A stretch of 36,281 bases of DNA, from positions 1 to 36,281 of IMG/VR virus record IMGVR_UViG_3300037961_003502; one strand, 5' to 3'. The notes beneath the pieces are model-generated. The model had not been told where the DNA came from, searched no databases, and saw only the letters and a list, made by a program, of their open reading frames with translations. This DNA is from a virus. Of the stretch, positions 7,216 through 15,755 are shown in pieces (position 1 is the stretch's first letter; every line of letters begins with the position of its first letter). A program made the translations under genes and the position numbers.

Positions 7216-7697
7216 GCATTAATAACATTTTTTTTATGCCACGAAGGTTCTTCAGCTTTTGTCCATACTTTTTTGAATGGCTTATGATTAATATAATGAC
7301 GATAGTTAGTATGAACGCAATCGCTAATCTTATACTCGTCAGGCATACAACAAGGAAAAGGCGTCATATAACCTTTAGGAATAGAACTTGGAACGTAAGC
7401 TAAAGCATTGCCTAAACTTTTGTACGTTTGGTGTATTTTGCCATAACGATAAAGATACTCATCATTCATACATAGCCATAAATTATAGTGCCATATATAA
7501 TTACTACGAGTTTCTCGTGTCCATATCGTGCAAGGGTGATTTTTGAAAGAAGTTTTATAAACATTGCTTTTACCATTACACAAACGATGAGCAGTCGATA
7601 ACATTTGACCTGACTCAAGGATCATTTTCACTACATGCTTGTCACATAACTCTTTCGCACAAGTAACGTAACAATCGGAAGTTACAAATATATTCAT
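7209..7697 (-). CDS. Pyrimidine-dimer-glycosylase-like phage protein
   Basis: 162 residues, starting MNIFVTSDCYVTCAKELCDKHVVKM, then LESGQMLSTAHR, NHPCTIWTRETRSNYIWHYNLWL, and PKGYMTPFPCCMPDEYK. This motif series belongs to a family widespread in marine phages and bacteria that is commonly annotated as pyrimidine dimer DNA glycosylase-like. The CDKHVVKM and HPC.IW segments are its most conserved parts. Repair of UV lesions is the suggested role, but biochemical support for this subgroup is thin. It has its own ribosome-binding site (GGAGATTAATA) and lies between a terminator upstream and a promoter at its 3' end. Confidence 0.6.
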   Translation of the reverse strand: MNIFVTSDCYVTCAKELCDKHVVKMILESGQMLSTAHRLCNGKSNVYKTSFKNHPCTIWTRETRSNYIWHYNLWLCMNDEYLYRYGKIHQTYKSLGNALAYVPSSIPKGYMTPFPCCMPDEYKISDCVHTNYRHYINHKPFKKVWTKAEEPSWHKKNVINAC

Positions 7698-7717
7698 TAT
7701 TAATCTCCATTTATTTT

Positions 7718-7751
7718 AGTATAGTAAAAACTAAAGTTGCATAAAATACAA
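7718..7751 (-). promoter_or_regulatory. Probable promoter with GTATTTTATGC and CTAAAGTT boxes
   Basis: The minus strand carries GTATTTTATGC (the upstream box of the three-copy promoter repeat), then the complement of AAAACTAAAGTTG (a box also found upstream of the portal gene), then TATACT (7718-7723). No strong -35 hexamer is present at the right distance, so it may need an activator. It would transcribe the glycosylase-like gene after the terminator at 7762-7791. Confidence 0.4.
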
Positions 7752-7761
7752 ATTCAAAATG

Positions 7762-7791
7762 AAAAAAAAAAAGAGAGCCGAAGCTCTCTCT
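7762..7791 (-). terminator. Rho-independent terminator
   Basis: A minus-strand 7-bp stem AGAGAGC with a TTCG tetraloop and GCTCTCT is followed by a run of T residues. It lies just after the two-gene unit at 8382-7812. The hairpin closely resembles the terminator at 28620-28648. Confidence 0.85.
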
Positions 7792-7811
7792 TAACTTAAC
7801 TATAATATTTT

Positions 7812-8174
7812 TTATACAACAAATGGTTCGTATGTGCCATCTGATTTTTGCTCGTATGCAATAATTAAATCACTTGCTGATTTAGGCTCTTTAGCCAACT
7901 TAAGTAATGTAACTCGATCTGCATAATCAAAAGTAGTTTTGAATGGAACATAAAATACTTCATTATTATATTCTTCTCTACCACCATCAGCGTATCGAAC
8001 GCATTGAACCTTGTAATGATAATAAGGAACATCACCATTAAGATGAGAAACTTTATCAATAACCTTACCAATTAAGTAAGAATCAGAGCGACCTTCTCTT
8101 GGCTCAAAATTCCAAGCCTTAACATAATCTCCAATATTTGCAACTTCACTATAATCATAATCTACTTCGTTCAT
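7812..8174 (-). CDS. Hypothetical protein (120 aa), early-type
   Basis: 120 residues from the ATG at 8172-8174, chosen because AAAAGGAGAC lies 7-8 nt upstream. It starts MNEVDYDYSEVANIGDYVKAW and has beta-rich stretches (YYHYKVQCVRYADGG, NEVFYVPFKT) that could form a small barrel. No family was recognised. It is the second gene of a unit driven by promoter-repeat copy 1 and is followed by a strong terminator, so it is probably expressed independently of the tail genes. Confidence 0.65.
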   Translation of the reverse strand: MNEVDYDYSEVANIGDYVKAWNFEPREGRSDSYLIGKVIDKVSHLNGDVPYYHYKVQCVRYADGGREEYNNEVFYVPFKTTFDYADRVTLLKLAKEPKSASDLIIAYEQKSDGTYEPFVV

Positions 8175-8199
8175 TTTTTTGTCTCCTTTTAACATTTTT

Positions 8200-8382
8200 T
8201 TATACTAATTTTACTTTGCAACCCATTGCTTTAAAATTCTTCATTTCAATTAATGCGAATTTTTCATTTTCGTAATAGAAAGTATTAGATTTCTTTTTAG
8301 ATACAGGAACTAACTCTCCATCAGAATTATTTTTCCAACCATTCCAAGTTCTTGTAACAATTAATTTTACAGGCTTTTCCAT
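8200..8382 (-). CDS. Small basic protein (60 aa) behind promoter repeat
   Basis: 60 residues from the ATG at 8380-8382 with AAAGGGGAC upstream. The open frame extends about 29 codons further, but that part overlaps the promoter. The protein starts MEKPVKLIVTRTWNGW and is basic with alternating strands; no family was recognised. It is the first gene after promoter-repeat copy 1. The leader sequence is shared with the genes at 29065 and 30567. Confidence 0.6.
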   Translation of the reverse strand: MEKPVKLIVTRTWNGWKNNSDGELVPVSKKKSNTFYYENEKFALIEMKNFKAMGCKVKLV

Positions 8383-8427
8383 TTTTTTGTCCCCTTTAGT
8401 TTGTAGTTTAATCTTCATTGTGAACAT

Positions 8428-8470
8428 AGTATTACATATTTTTATAACTATCGCAAGCATAAAATACAAA
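8428..8470 (-). promoter_or_regulatory. Conserved promoter repeat, copy 1
   Basis: On the minus strand: box TTGTATTTTATGC, -35 TTGCGA (8451-8456), a 17-nt spacer ending TGT, and -10 AATACT (8428-8433) followed by ATG. The same arrangement occurs at 29111-29152 and 30610-30653 with nearly identical sequence. The downstream leader (ACAATGAA.A.TAAA) is also conserved. Confidence 0.75.
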
Positions 8471-8587
8471 AAAAGTTACTTTTTTTTCGGGAAAAATAGA
8501 GCGAGATTTGTGTATTTTTTATCAGGATTCTCGCAACCTTGACAGGAAAGGGAATTACAACCCTACGCCAACACACTAACGTATAAA
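8471..8587 (-). other. Structured, GC-richer intergenic segment
   Basis: This 117-nt gap between the last tail gene and promoter copy 1 holds no supportable gene. It is less AT-rich than its surroundings and contains AGGG...CCCT and CCT-TGAC-AGG hairpins plus a GCGAGA...TCTCGC dyad with a 22-nt loop. It may end transcription of the tail operon or be a small structured RNA. No consensus T-tract follows the AGGG hairpin directly. Confidence 0.3.
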
Positions 8588-8941
8588 TTATTCACTAGAA
8601 TTAGATGAGTCTACTTCTTGTTGTAAGTCTTGTATAGATAATTTTTCTACTGCGGGTAATTCTTCAGGTTCAGGTATATAACTAAATTGCCTTTCATAAC
8701 TTGGCTGTAATACTGCCCATGCTTCAAGTATTTCTGCTTTAGTAGGTTTATTTATATTGGGAACATTCCAACTAATAATCCAACTAGGAGGCATATCATT
8801 TAGGTTAGCATCAGCAACACCTTCACACATAAAATGAGAACCTACCATAGAGTTAGGAAACATTCTCATTATAACATAATTCAACTGATCTACTTCTAAT
8901 TCTTGTATTCTTTCTATATCTTCTTCATTTAATCTTTTCAT
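8588..8941 (-). CDS. Probable tail-fibre assembly/chaperone-like protein
   Basis: 117 residues, starting MKRLNEEDIERIQELEVDQLNYVIMRMFP, then WIISWNVPNINKPTKAEILEAWAVLQPSYE. The W..P.i.KPT.aEi..AW segment resembles small phage proteins found just after tail fibre genes that help fibre folding. The acidic tail ends DSSNSSE. It is the last gene of the tail operon, 12 nt after the third fibre-like gene. The assignment is mainly from position. Confidence 0.4.
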   Translation of the reverse strand: MKRLNEEDIERIQELEVDQLNYVIMRMFPNSMVGSHFMCEGVADANLNDMPPSWIISWNVPNINKPTKAEILEAWAVLQPSYERQFSYIPEPEELPAVEKLSIQDLQQEVDSSNSSE

Positions 8942-8953
8942 ATTTTCCTTTTT

Positions 8954-9673
8954 TTATTCTACTTCTAATTCTTGATAATAAAGTTTAAATCTTGGTCTAA
9001 TACCATATCTTGCATTAGCACTAGCGTACTCATTCCAATTTCCAAACGAAGGGGTATGTAAGCTTGAGTTCATATAAGTTAAGTTGCTACCTGTTTTTAC
9101 CCAATGATTTTGAAATTTAATTCCAACTATTACTCGGTCTGTACCTGACTGTCCGTTTACATTGGAAGTTCCATAAGCAAAAGTTTGAGGCGTGTAAGGT
9201 TGACCATTAATAAAACTATAGCCACCTATCCAATCTGTAACGTATATTGTTCCTGTTACTTTTGGGCTTTTGGAGGTAACATAATCTCTTACATGTTTAG
9301 TTGTGCAAATTTTATCTGTTGCAGTAGATAGCTCTGTATCTATAAAATTCAAATGTCTTTTTTCAATCGTGTTATCTGCAATATGGTCTTTTTCAATTTG
9401 CTGTCCATTAATCATATCTCCTGTTACAGATTCTGCTTGAATATGACTACTTGTAACTGCATTTTCTAAATGCACTTTTGCTATTTTATTACTTGCATCT
9501 GATATTAAGACTCCGCCATCATGATTAGCAGAATTTATAATATCTCTTAAGTTTTTCATCACGTTCAATAAATTTAATCTAGCATCTAATATTACATCAG
9601 TACCTTCATCATACTTTGTTTTATCAATATTATCTGTAGTTGGAAAGATTGTTGGTGTGTATCCACTTGACAT
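8954..9673 (-). CDS. Tail fibre-like protein 3
   Basis: 239 residues. The N-terminal half has a helical stretch (ILDARLNLLNVMKNLRDIIN), then repeating 'HIxAxxVTGxxI / HIADNTIEKRHL' units typical of trimeric phage fibre shafts that hold short beta or helical turns. The C-terminal half is glycine-, serine- and tyrosine-rich and ends RPRFKLYYQELEVE, a likely receptor-binding or capping domain. It is a paralog in layout of the two upstream genes (9689-10528 and 10536-11237). A GAGG ribosome-binding site precedes the ATG. Confidence 0.6.
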   Translation of the reverse strand: MSSGYTPTIFPTTDNIDKTKYDEGTDVILDARLNLLNVMKNLRDIINSANHDGGVLISDASNKIAKVHLENAVTSSHIQAESVTGDMINGQQIEKDHIADNTIEKRHLNFIDTELSTATDKICTTKHVRDYVTSKSPKVTGTIYVTDWIGGYSFINGQPYTPQTFAYGTSNVNGQSGTDRVIVGIKFQNHWVKTGSNLTYMNSSLHTPSFGNWNEYASANARYGIRPRFKLYYQELEVE

Positions 9674-9688
9674 AATTATGACCTCATT

Positions 9689-10528
9689 TTAAGGAAGTTG
9701 CTCAAATCCTAACTTTCTGCTATATAATGTAGCGTTTCTATCATACCTAGTAAGCATTGTTTTATTACCTGCAGGGTGCGAACTCCAACTACTACCCCTA
9801 GACCTTATAAAAATTCGATTCATTTTAAATCCTGTTAATACATATTTACCATTTGCGTTTACAGTTTCTACTCCATATACTTGACCATGTACTGGCATAC
9901 CGCTATTTGAGATCATGTTCCAATAATCATCTGCGTCAGAACCTGTCCATTTAATAGCTAATGAAATTAAATTTTGAGTCGGGTATTTTACAAATTTTGA
10001 TTCAAAACCTGAAGGAATATTTAAGTCTTGGATATGAATACCCGCTCTTGTAGAAGTAACTTCAGATTCTGTTCCAATTTTTAAATATTTATTTACAATC
10101 ATAACAACTACATCAGCATTTGCTAATTTATCGTTTTGAACCTTTCCAACAGTTTCATCAAAACTTTCAGGTGAAGTGGAATATCTATCTACAATAGAGT
10201 CTTTTAAATGTTGCGTTTCAATAGTTCTTTTTTTAAATTTTGTTTTTCCGTTTGAATCTACTCCTCCAATACTATTACCCCTTAAACAATCTCCATCAAT
10301 CGTGCCATGAAGATGATAAGCATCAATAACATTATTTTCGTCTGTTCTAACTATGTTATTTGGTTGATTATATTTTTCTATTATATGATTACAAATAGCA
10401 GAAGCTTTATATATTGCTTGCTGTGCTTTTAAAAATTTACTAGTTGTACCAAATTGACCTACTATAAATTCTTTATCAGAATTTGATATATCCATAGGCT
10501 TGCTTGTATCTTCATTTATATGGCTCAT
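9689..10528 (-). CDS. Tail fibre-like protein 2
   Basis: 279 residues. The same three-part plan as its neighbours is visible: an N-terminal helix (TSKFLKAQQAIYKASAICNHII), a central segment with GDCLRGNSIGG / KRTIETQHLKDSIVD repeats, and a beta-rich C-terminal domain containing YVLTGFKMNRIFIRSRGSS and ending LYSRKLGFEQLP. It lies 7 nt after the first fibre-like gene. It is likely a virion protein at the tail tip involved in adsorption. This is inferred from repeats and position after the J-like gene. Confidence 0.6.
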   Translation of the reverse strand: MSHINEDTSKPMDISNSDKEFIVGQFGTTSKFLKAQQAIYKASAICNHIIEKYNQPNNIVRTDENNVIDAYHLHGTIDGDCLRGNSIGGVDSNGKTKFKKRTIETQHLKDSIVDRYSTSPESFDETVGKVQNDKLANADVVVMIVNKYLKIGTESEVTSTRAGIHIQDLNIPSGFESKFVKYPTQNLISLAIKWTGSDADDYWNMISNSGMPVHGQVYGVETVNANGKYVLTGFKMNRIFIRSRGSSWSSHPAGNKTMLTRYDRNATLYSRKLGFEQLP

Positions 10529-10535
10529 AATAATC

Positions 10536-11237
10536 CTAAAGTTCTACATAATATAATTTCATATAACAGTCTCCGCCTGCTTTGTGATCTAGTTGAACGC
10601 CAACTAATAATTGATTTTGTTCTAAATTTATTCCTGTTTCAACATTTGCATGACCTCTTGAAAAATAAAGGTAACTACCTTCGGGATAATTGTCACTAAC
10701 GGGTACTGCACCTGTAAAACTATTGGGAAGTTCAGGACTAATATTTGCATCTATATATTGTTTTGCTAATCCTGAAGTTACATATTGGTCTACTGCAGAA
10801 GATGGGTCTTCATCTAAATTGTATCTTCCGGGGAAAGAATCAATACTAGGCAAAATAGCACTTTTAGTAGAACCATCACTTTCAAAAGCAGTAGTATATA
10901 ATTTATCAAAAGTAATTTGATTGTCTTTTATATTATCACCAATAACTGAACCATTTGCTAAATGTGTAGATTCTATACATTGTAAAACTATACAAGCCTC
11001 ATTTATTACATTTTGTAGGACTTGTTGATCTATTTGTTTAGCAACACTGCTAACTGTATCTGTATAAGCGAATCCTCCTAATTTAATCATTCCGTTAGGT
11101 TGTCTCATACAATTTATAAGATCGGTAATAATATCGGTTAGCTCTATCATAACCTGTCTAGCACTTTCGACAGTATCTACATTATGATTAACTCTTTCTA
11201 AATCTATTTTTTTATCTACGGGAAACTTTGCACTCAT
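10536..11237 (-). CDS. Tail fibre-like protein 1
   Basis: 233 residues. The N-terminal part (VNHNVDTVESARQVMIELTDIITDLINCM) is helical, then STHLANGSVIGDNIKDNQITFDKLY is a fibre-shaft repeat, and the C-terminus (NQLLVGVQLDHKAGGDCYMKLYYVEL) parallels the ends of the next two genes. It starts 30 nt after the J-like protein gene; the gap contains an AACAAA...TTTGTT dyad. It is probably a tail tip or fibre component that recognises the host. Confidence 0.58.
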   Translation of the reverse strand: MSAKFPVDKKIDLERVNHNVDTVESARQVMIELTDIITDLINCMRQPNGMIKLGGFAYTDTVSSVAKQIDQQVLQNVINEACIVLQCIESTHLANGSVIGDNIKDNQITFDKLYTTAFESDGSTKSAILPSIDSFPGRYNLDEDPSSAVDQYVTSGLAKQYIDANISPELPNSFTGAVPVSDNYPEGSYLYFSRGHANVETGINLEQNQLLVGVQLDHKAGGDCYMKLYYVEL

Positions 11238-11267
11238 ATCATTAAATGTAACAAAAATTTGTTATTA

Positions 11268-14072
11268 TTAAAATCCTTTTATAAATAAATCTAAAACTGC
11301 GTCACTTAAATTACCGCTACTATCGTATATTTTTAACTCGGGAGATAAAGCACCTGCTGAATTTGTAGCGGTTTTATTACTTACTACATAAGAATAACCT
11401 GCATAGTTTCCAACGAATGTAGCACTAATTTGCCTAATCGAGTTAAAATTATTAGTTAAAGCAATTTTTCTAACCCCTGTCGTTCCTTCTAAATTAGAAG
11501 TATTAACTTCAATTATTTCTTCTTCTATGCCTCTACCATCTAATAAAATAGCTAATGAATTTAATGTTGCATTAATTCCTGTTAAAGTAACTCTTACTTT
11601 TATGCCTTTATTTGTAACTGTGTCAACTGACGTAGTGTAACTTCCAAAAGTTGAACCATCTGAAGAGTATGCTATTTCTACAACTTTTTCTCCAAAACCT
11701 TGAACCTGAATACTAGGTCTATAAGTTAATTCTGTAGCTGTTCCATCTGATTTAGTAAAAAAGTTACCATTAGTTGTATATACAAGATCTGAAGTTGTTC
11801 CATTTATATCCCAAGAAGTTGCCCCTGCAAATGTTGTAGTACCTAAATCTTGCCACTCTGTTGTTCCTAATGTTTGTATGCTTCCTGTTACTTCATTAAC
11901 TTCACATTTAGAAGTATCAATAGAACCAACTGTCAACCAACCTGCTAATCTAGGATAAAAAGCGTCAAGTATATTTTTTATGGGTGAATTTTCTACAACA
12001 GCGTTAGCTAAATATCTTGCTGTTTCTGATTCATTTCCACTTGTATCAACTGTTTTTATAGCAAAATTATAAGCTCCCTGTGGTAATAAATTAGTTTCAT
12101 AAGGTGAGCTCAAAACTAGTCCCTCGTGCAATCGTTCCATATTTTGCCAAGCATCTTCATTTATTAAACTAATTTCTGTATCTCCATCAGCATAGTCTTC
12201 ATATTTTATTTTATACCCTGCTACATCTCTTTCGTCTGTATTTAGTTCAAAATGTAAAACTTGAGCAAATTCTCTACCTACAGAAAATGATAAACTAGCA
12301 GGTCTAATAGGTTTTCTACTTTTTGACTCAACTATATGTAGAATGCTAGTATATTCTGATTTTCTACCTGTTATATATACAGCACGAACTCTAATTAAAT
12401 AAGGTCTTTTATCAGCAACAGGAGAGCAGAAAAATTGAGTATCTGTTGTTGTTGCTCTTGAATATCTGTTCAAACCGCTAGGTAAGTTCATTGCAAAATC
12501 TACTTCATAATGCATAATATAAGCTAAACTAGGTTTATCCCAAGTAACAAAAATTTGACTAATTAATGTTCCGTCATTAGCGATTGCTAACCCACCATCT
12601 TCTTCTGCACTAGACGCTTGTAAATTAGTCACAGGCTTCGTTTCAAACACAGAAGGTAGGTTTGTGTCAGGTTGAGTTGGAGGGGTGTCTAATGAAGGCG
12701 TATAAACGCTACTGTCATATTCTTCAGCTTGTATTCTAATTGTATCATCAGGCAAAAACTCCATGAATGAAACTCTAAACAGTTTTCCATCTTCCAATGA
12801 GCCTGAATCCCAACCTAGTAGTTTACTTTTAATATAGACAACGTCCATTACTTTGACTTGTATCGCTTCAAGGGTAGCTATAAACTGTATTTTCCAATGT
12901 TCTCTACTGCTTTTTAAGTGAACGTGAGATAAATAATTAGCTCTTGTGTAGCTATCTGTCATTGAGTATTTTAATTCTGCTGTCAATAACTGATCATTAT
13001 CTTCTTTAATAAAATCTTGACTGCTAGTTACATGAATAGCTTCATCATAGTTGTTATTTTTATCAAAAAATCTAACTCTTGCCTGATTTTTCTTTTCTCT
13101 TAATGATCCTCCGCTTAACACAACTCTTCCAACTATGTTGTCTTCATTAAATGTAAAACTAGCAACAGCAGGTCTATCGATAGCTATTACATATTTTTCA
13201 GCAGGAGGAATAATTACAGCTCTACAAGATGAGCATAATTTTTTAATATTATCTAAAGCTTTATCATCAGGGTTTATAACACCATTACAGGTATATCTCT
13301 TTTGTTCTACAATTTGATTGTTTGAATCTTTGTATTCAAAAGTTTCATCACAATAATCAGCTTCATCTTTGAAAGAATCTATATCTATTAAATCGTAAGA
13401 AATGCCTCTTCCATAAACTGTATTAGTTAAATAATCTAAAATACAAAGAACAGGATTATCGCTCCATTTGTAACTATTAGGATTGTTTTGAGCTTGTGTA
13501 TTATCTCTTGGATCATAAACTTTTTTGCCTTTAACTAATGCTGTAAATTTTGGAATGGAAGTAAATACATCTCTGTCAAAAGTTAATCTCATGTGAATAT
13601 AAGCCAAACCATTAGCAGTCATGCTTGAGTCCCATTTTGTTATTTCAGACAAAGCGTTAGTATTAACTGTTTGGCTTTCTTCCCCTGTGTGTTTGTCCAC
13701 TCTAACTAAAGCGTTATATTCAGGAATGGTATCTATATCCTTATCGTTCAAAAATATTTTAGGTATAGAATCTATTTCACCCTCACATAAACATAGTATT
13801 CTATGTAAATGTTTATTATCTTCACCTTCTATAGATCTATATTCAGAACCGCCAACTATTCTTTCACCATAAATAATAGGAATTGGATAAGTATTTTTAG
13901 TATTATTAGCTTTAACTCCTCTTTCATAACTTGCAGAAGAAAAATCCTGATCGTACATTCCTAGCTCTTCGCATACTTTATTAATAGCATAGGAAGTTAT
14001 CATACCTTGCACTATTGCAGGTAATCCTGTAAACCATGCTATTACACTAGAAACAAAAGGTATTTGAGGCAT
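11268..14072 (-). CDS. J-like tail tip/host-specificity protein
   Basis: 934 residues, the largest protein in the window. The N-terminal half (YPIPIIYGERIVGGSEYRS, CLCEGEIDSIPKIFLND, CILDYLTNTVYGRGISYDLID) matches the hub region of lambda gpJ and related tip proteins. Residues from about 470 contain fibronectin type III-like modules (PVTNLQASSAEEDG, FVTWDKPSLAYIMHYEVDF, YLIRVRAVYITGRKS), followed by beta-rich C-terminal domains that probably contact the host. It forms the tail tip. Its ATG overlaps the stop of the NlpC-like gene by 1 nt. The order tape measure, distal tail, hub, peptidase, J is the standard siphovirus order. Confidence 0.85.
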   Translation of the reverse strand: MPQIPFVSSVIAWFTGLPAIVQGMITSYAINKVCEELGMYDQDFSSASYERGVKANNTKNTYPIPIIYGERIVGGSEYRSIEGEDNKHLHRILCLCEGEIDSIPKIFLNDKDIDTIPEYNALVRVDKHTGEESQTVNTNALSEITKWDSSMTANGLAYIHMRLTFDRDVFTSIPKFTALVKGKKVYDPRDNTQAQNNPNSYKWSDNPVLCILDYLTNTVYGRGISYDLIDIDSFKDEADYCDETFEYKDSNNQIVEQKRYTCNGVINPDDKALDNIKKLCSSCRAVIIPPAEKYVIAIDRPAVASFTFNEDNIVGRVVLSGGSLREKKNQARVRFFDKNNNYDEAIHVTSSQDFIKEDNDQLLTAELKYSMTDSYTRANYLSHVHLKSSREHWKIQFIATLEAIQVKVMDVVYIKSKLLGWDSGSLEDGKLFRVSFMEFLPDDTIRIQAEEYDSSVYTPSLDTPPTQPDTNLPSVFETKPVTNLQASSAEEDGGLAIANDGTLISQIFVTWDKPSLAYIMHYEVDFAMNLPSGLNRYSRATTTDTQFFCSPVADKRPYLIRVRAVYITGRKSEYTSILHIVESKSRKPIRPASLSFSVGREFAQVLHFELNTDERDVAGYKIKYEDYADGDTEISLINEDAWQNMERLHEGLVLSSPYETNLLPQGAYNFAIKTVDTSGNESETARYLANAVVENSPIKNILDAFYPRLAGWLTVGSIDTSKCEVNEVTGSIQTLGTTEWQDLGTTTFAGATSWDINGTTSDLVYTTNGNFFTKSDGTATELTYRPSIQVQGFGEKVVEIAYSSDGSTFGSYTTSVDTVTNKGIKVRVTLTGINATLNSLAILLDGRGIEEEIIEVNTSNLEGTTGVRKIALTNNFNSIRQISATFVGNYAGYSYVVSNKTATNSAGALSPELKIYDSSGNLSDAVLDLFIKGF

Positions 14073-14503
14073 TATATTCTCATCAAAGTTAAATTATCGT
14101 TAATTAATTTTTTTCGTACTGTATAAAATCCGTCTTTTTCATTCGCCATTAGTACATGACTATACAAATTTATAGCCGTACATTCTTTTCCATTTTCATC
14201 TATTTTATAGTAAACGTCACCGACTTGAGATTTATCTTTTTCTTTTTTGAATCCTATTTCTAAAAGACTGTTGTATACTTGTTTATCTTTATAAAATTTA
14301 ATAGCTGATCTAGGCGTTCTTTTATATTTTAATTGTTCTTCATAATAATTAGTATTATACATTACATCTACAACTGAACATATAATTGAAAAACAATCTC
14401 TTTCATTCCATAAAAATGGTTTCAAGTTAATCTCATTACAAAAATCAAAAACTTTAGTAGACCAATTTGTAACCTTATTATTATTACATTTTTCAAAACG
14501 CAT
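14072..14503 (-). CDS. NlpC/P60-like tail peptidase (DUF6950-like)
   Basis: The ATG at 14501-14503 was chosen because it overlaps the upstream stop as TAATG; a longer frame starts at a TTG. 143 residues. FLWNERDCFSIICSVVDVMY places a cysteine (C37) at the head of a helix, GDVY (95-98) and SHVLMA (H116) follow, the Cys-His arrangement of NlpC/P60-type peptidases found next to J-like genes. It would open peptidoglycan during DNA entry. Divergence is high, so catalytic activity is uncertain. Confidence 0.6.
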   Translation of the reverse strand: MRFEKCNNNKVTNWSTKVFDFCNEINLKPFLWNERDCFSIICSVVDVMYNTNYYEEQLKYKRTPRSAIKFYKDKQVYNSLLEIGFKKEKDKSQVGDVYYKIDENGKECTAINLYSHVLMANEKDGFYTVRKKLINDNLTLMRI

Positions 14504-15111
14504 TAGTCTTCTTTGCCCCAAATTAAGTCTTCATCTATTTTACCCCATAATTTAAAAAAATTATCGTTAGGGTGATGGAATTTCTGTTCTGTATCATTAG
14601 TGTGTCTGCCTGCTTTTTTATCAAAATCAGCAAAAATGCTAGTAGCTGAAAGGCTAACTGTTGTTACGTCATTTTCAGGATCATCATTTATTGTAGGACT
14701 ATCTATTCTTCCATGAAAAATTTCAACAGGAGTTCCTATTGGTTCATATAAATTTTGGTAAGTGTTTGAGCTAGTTGTTCTATAAAACTGTTTGAATACA
14801 GTTATATCTCTTGAGGTATATTTTAAATTTAATAAACTAGATATGAATATTCTTGATATACCGCTCAATGTTAAGTTAATTTTTTGTATTTCAAATTTAT
14901 TCCCCTCACTTAATCCTGAAATATTTAACAAGTTTCCTGCAGGATCATAATAGTTATTATTATACTGTATTCCTTTAAAATAATCTGTTACATGATAATG
15001 AAACTCTATGTTACCAACAGGATCATAGAGGCTTAATGAAATTAAATGAGCGTTTACAAATTTACCGCTCTCAACTTCCGTTTTAACAAGATCATTTATA
15101 TTCCTAGCCAT
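14503..15111 (-). CDS. Minor tail/hub protein (gpL- or DUF2163-like position)
   Basis: 202 residues. It contains HVTDYFKGIQYNNNYYDPAG, KINLTLSGISRIFISSLL and, near the end, DFDKKAGRHTNDTEQKFHHPNDNFFKLWG. The last motif (GRxTND..Q..xP.D..F) recurs in distal tail/hub proteins that connect the tail tube to the J-like protein. It overlaps both neighbours by 1 nt. The assignment is from the motif plus its position between the distal tail protein and the peptidase. Confidence 0.6.
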   Translation of the reverse strand: MARNINDLVKTEVESGKFVNAHLISLSLYDPVGNIEFHYHVTDYFKGIQYNNNYYDPAGNLLNISGLSEGNKFEIQKINLTLSGISRIFISSLLNLKYTSRDITVFKQFYRTTSSNTYQNLYEPIGTPVEIFHGRIDSPTINDDPENDVTTVSLSATSIFADFDKKAGRHTNDTEQKFHHPNDNFFKLWGKIDEDLIWGKED

Positions 15112-15755
15112 TAATATACCGATTGTCCACCGCTTCCCGAGTCAACAACTTCTCTCAACTCAATCTGCGTTGTGTATGTTTTATTTTCAGGATAATCTAC
15201 AAAAAACTCGTCAGAAGCTTGAGCGACCTTGAATGTAGCACCTATTGTAATATCTTCATCTACACCAACCTGTCTTTGTAGTGCAGGGCAAAATTCTAAA
15301 TCTATATCGTCATCTCCTGTAACCATAGATTCAGTAACTGTTATATCTTTTGTTATCATATAAGTTTTGGAATGACCGCTAAATTTAAAAAAATCTCCTT
15401 TTCTAAATACTGATCCTGTGTCAGCGTTTTTTACTTTTACTAGAGATCCATTTGAAGTTTGAACTGCAACTTGAGTAGTAGTAAAACCTGATTCAAAACT
15501 TAAAGTAGATTGTTGTGCATAGTTTGGAAGTGTAAAATTACAGCTACCATAACGACCTTTTAGGCTTTGTAAAAATGCGAAAAGCTCTACAAAATTGCTT
15601 TGCGTTTGGGGTGAATACTGTAAAGAAAAAGACCATCTGTGTCCACCTCTTGAAGCAACCTGTCTATTGTAACTAAGAGTCTGACTTTCTACGCTCTGAT
15701 ACTTTGAGCCAATTCTTATTCTTGCAGGTTGCGGATTTGTTGGAAAATTAGCCAT
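15111..15755 (-). CDS. Distal tail protein
   Basis: 214 residues. The N-terminus (PARIRIGSKYQSVESQTLSYNRQVASRGGHRWSF) and ELFAFLQSLKGRYGSCNFTLP resemble the N-terminal domain of phage distal tail/minor tail proteins that ring the end of the tail tube. The remainder is beta-rich (VFRKGDFFKFSGHSKTYMIT). It overlaps the tape measure by 8 nt and ends directly at the next tail gene. The family is named by position and general pattern. Confidence 0.55.
   Translation of the reverse strand: MANFPTNPQPARIRIGSKYQSVESQTLSYNRQVASRGGHRWSFSLQYSPQTQSNFVELFAFLQSLKGRYGSCNFTLPNYAQQSTLSFESGFTTTQVAVQTSNGSLVKVKNADTGSVFRKGDFFKFSGHSKTYMITKDITVTESMVTGDDDIDLEFCPALQRQVGVDEDITIGATFKVAQASDEFFVDYPENKTYTTQIELREVVDSGSGGQSVY

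Noticed and set aside
8383-8469. N-terminal extension beginning MYFMLAI, repeated in frame before the genes at 8382, 29065 and 30567
   Set aside because: The extension codons are the promoter repeat itself; transcription would start inside it, and a proper ribosome-binding site lies before the shorter ATG in all three. A leaderless start at the conserved ATGAA in the leader remains possible.
8510-8575. tRNA-like segment
   Set aside because: A TTGTAAT loop and an AGGTT...AATCCT arm recall a tRNA, but the stems mismatch, the T-loop lacks TTC, and no acceptor stem closes it.
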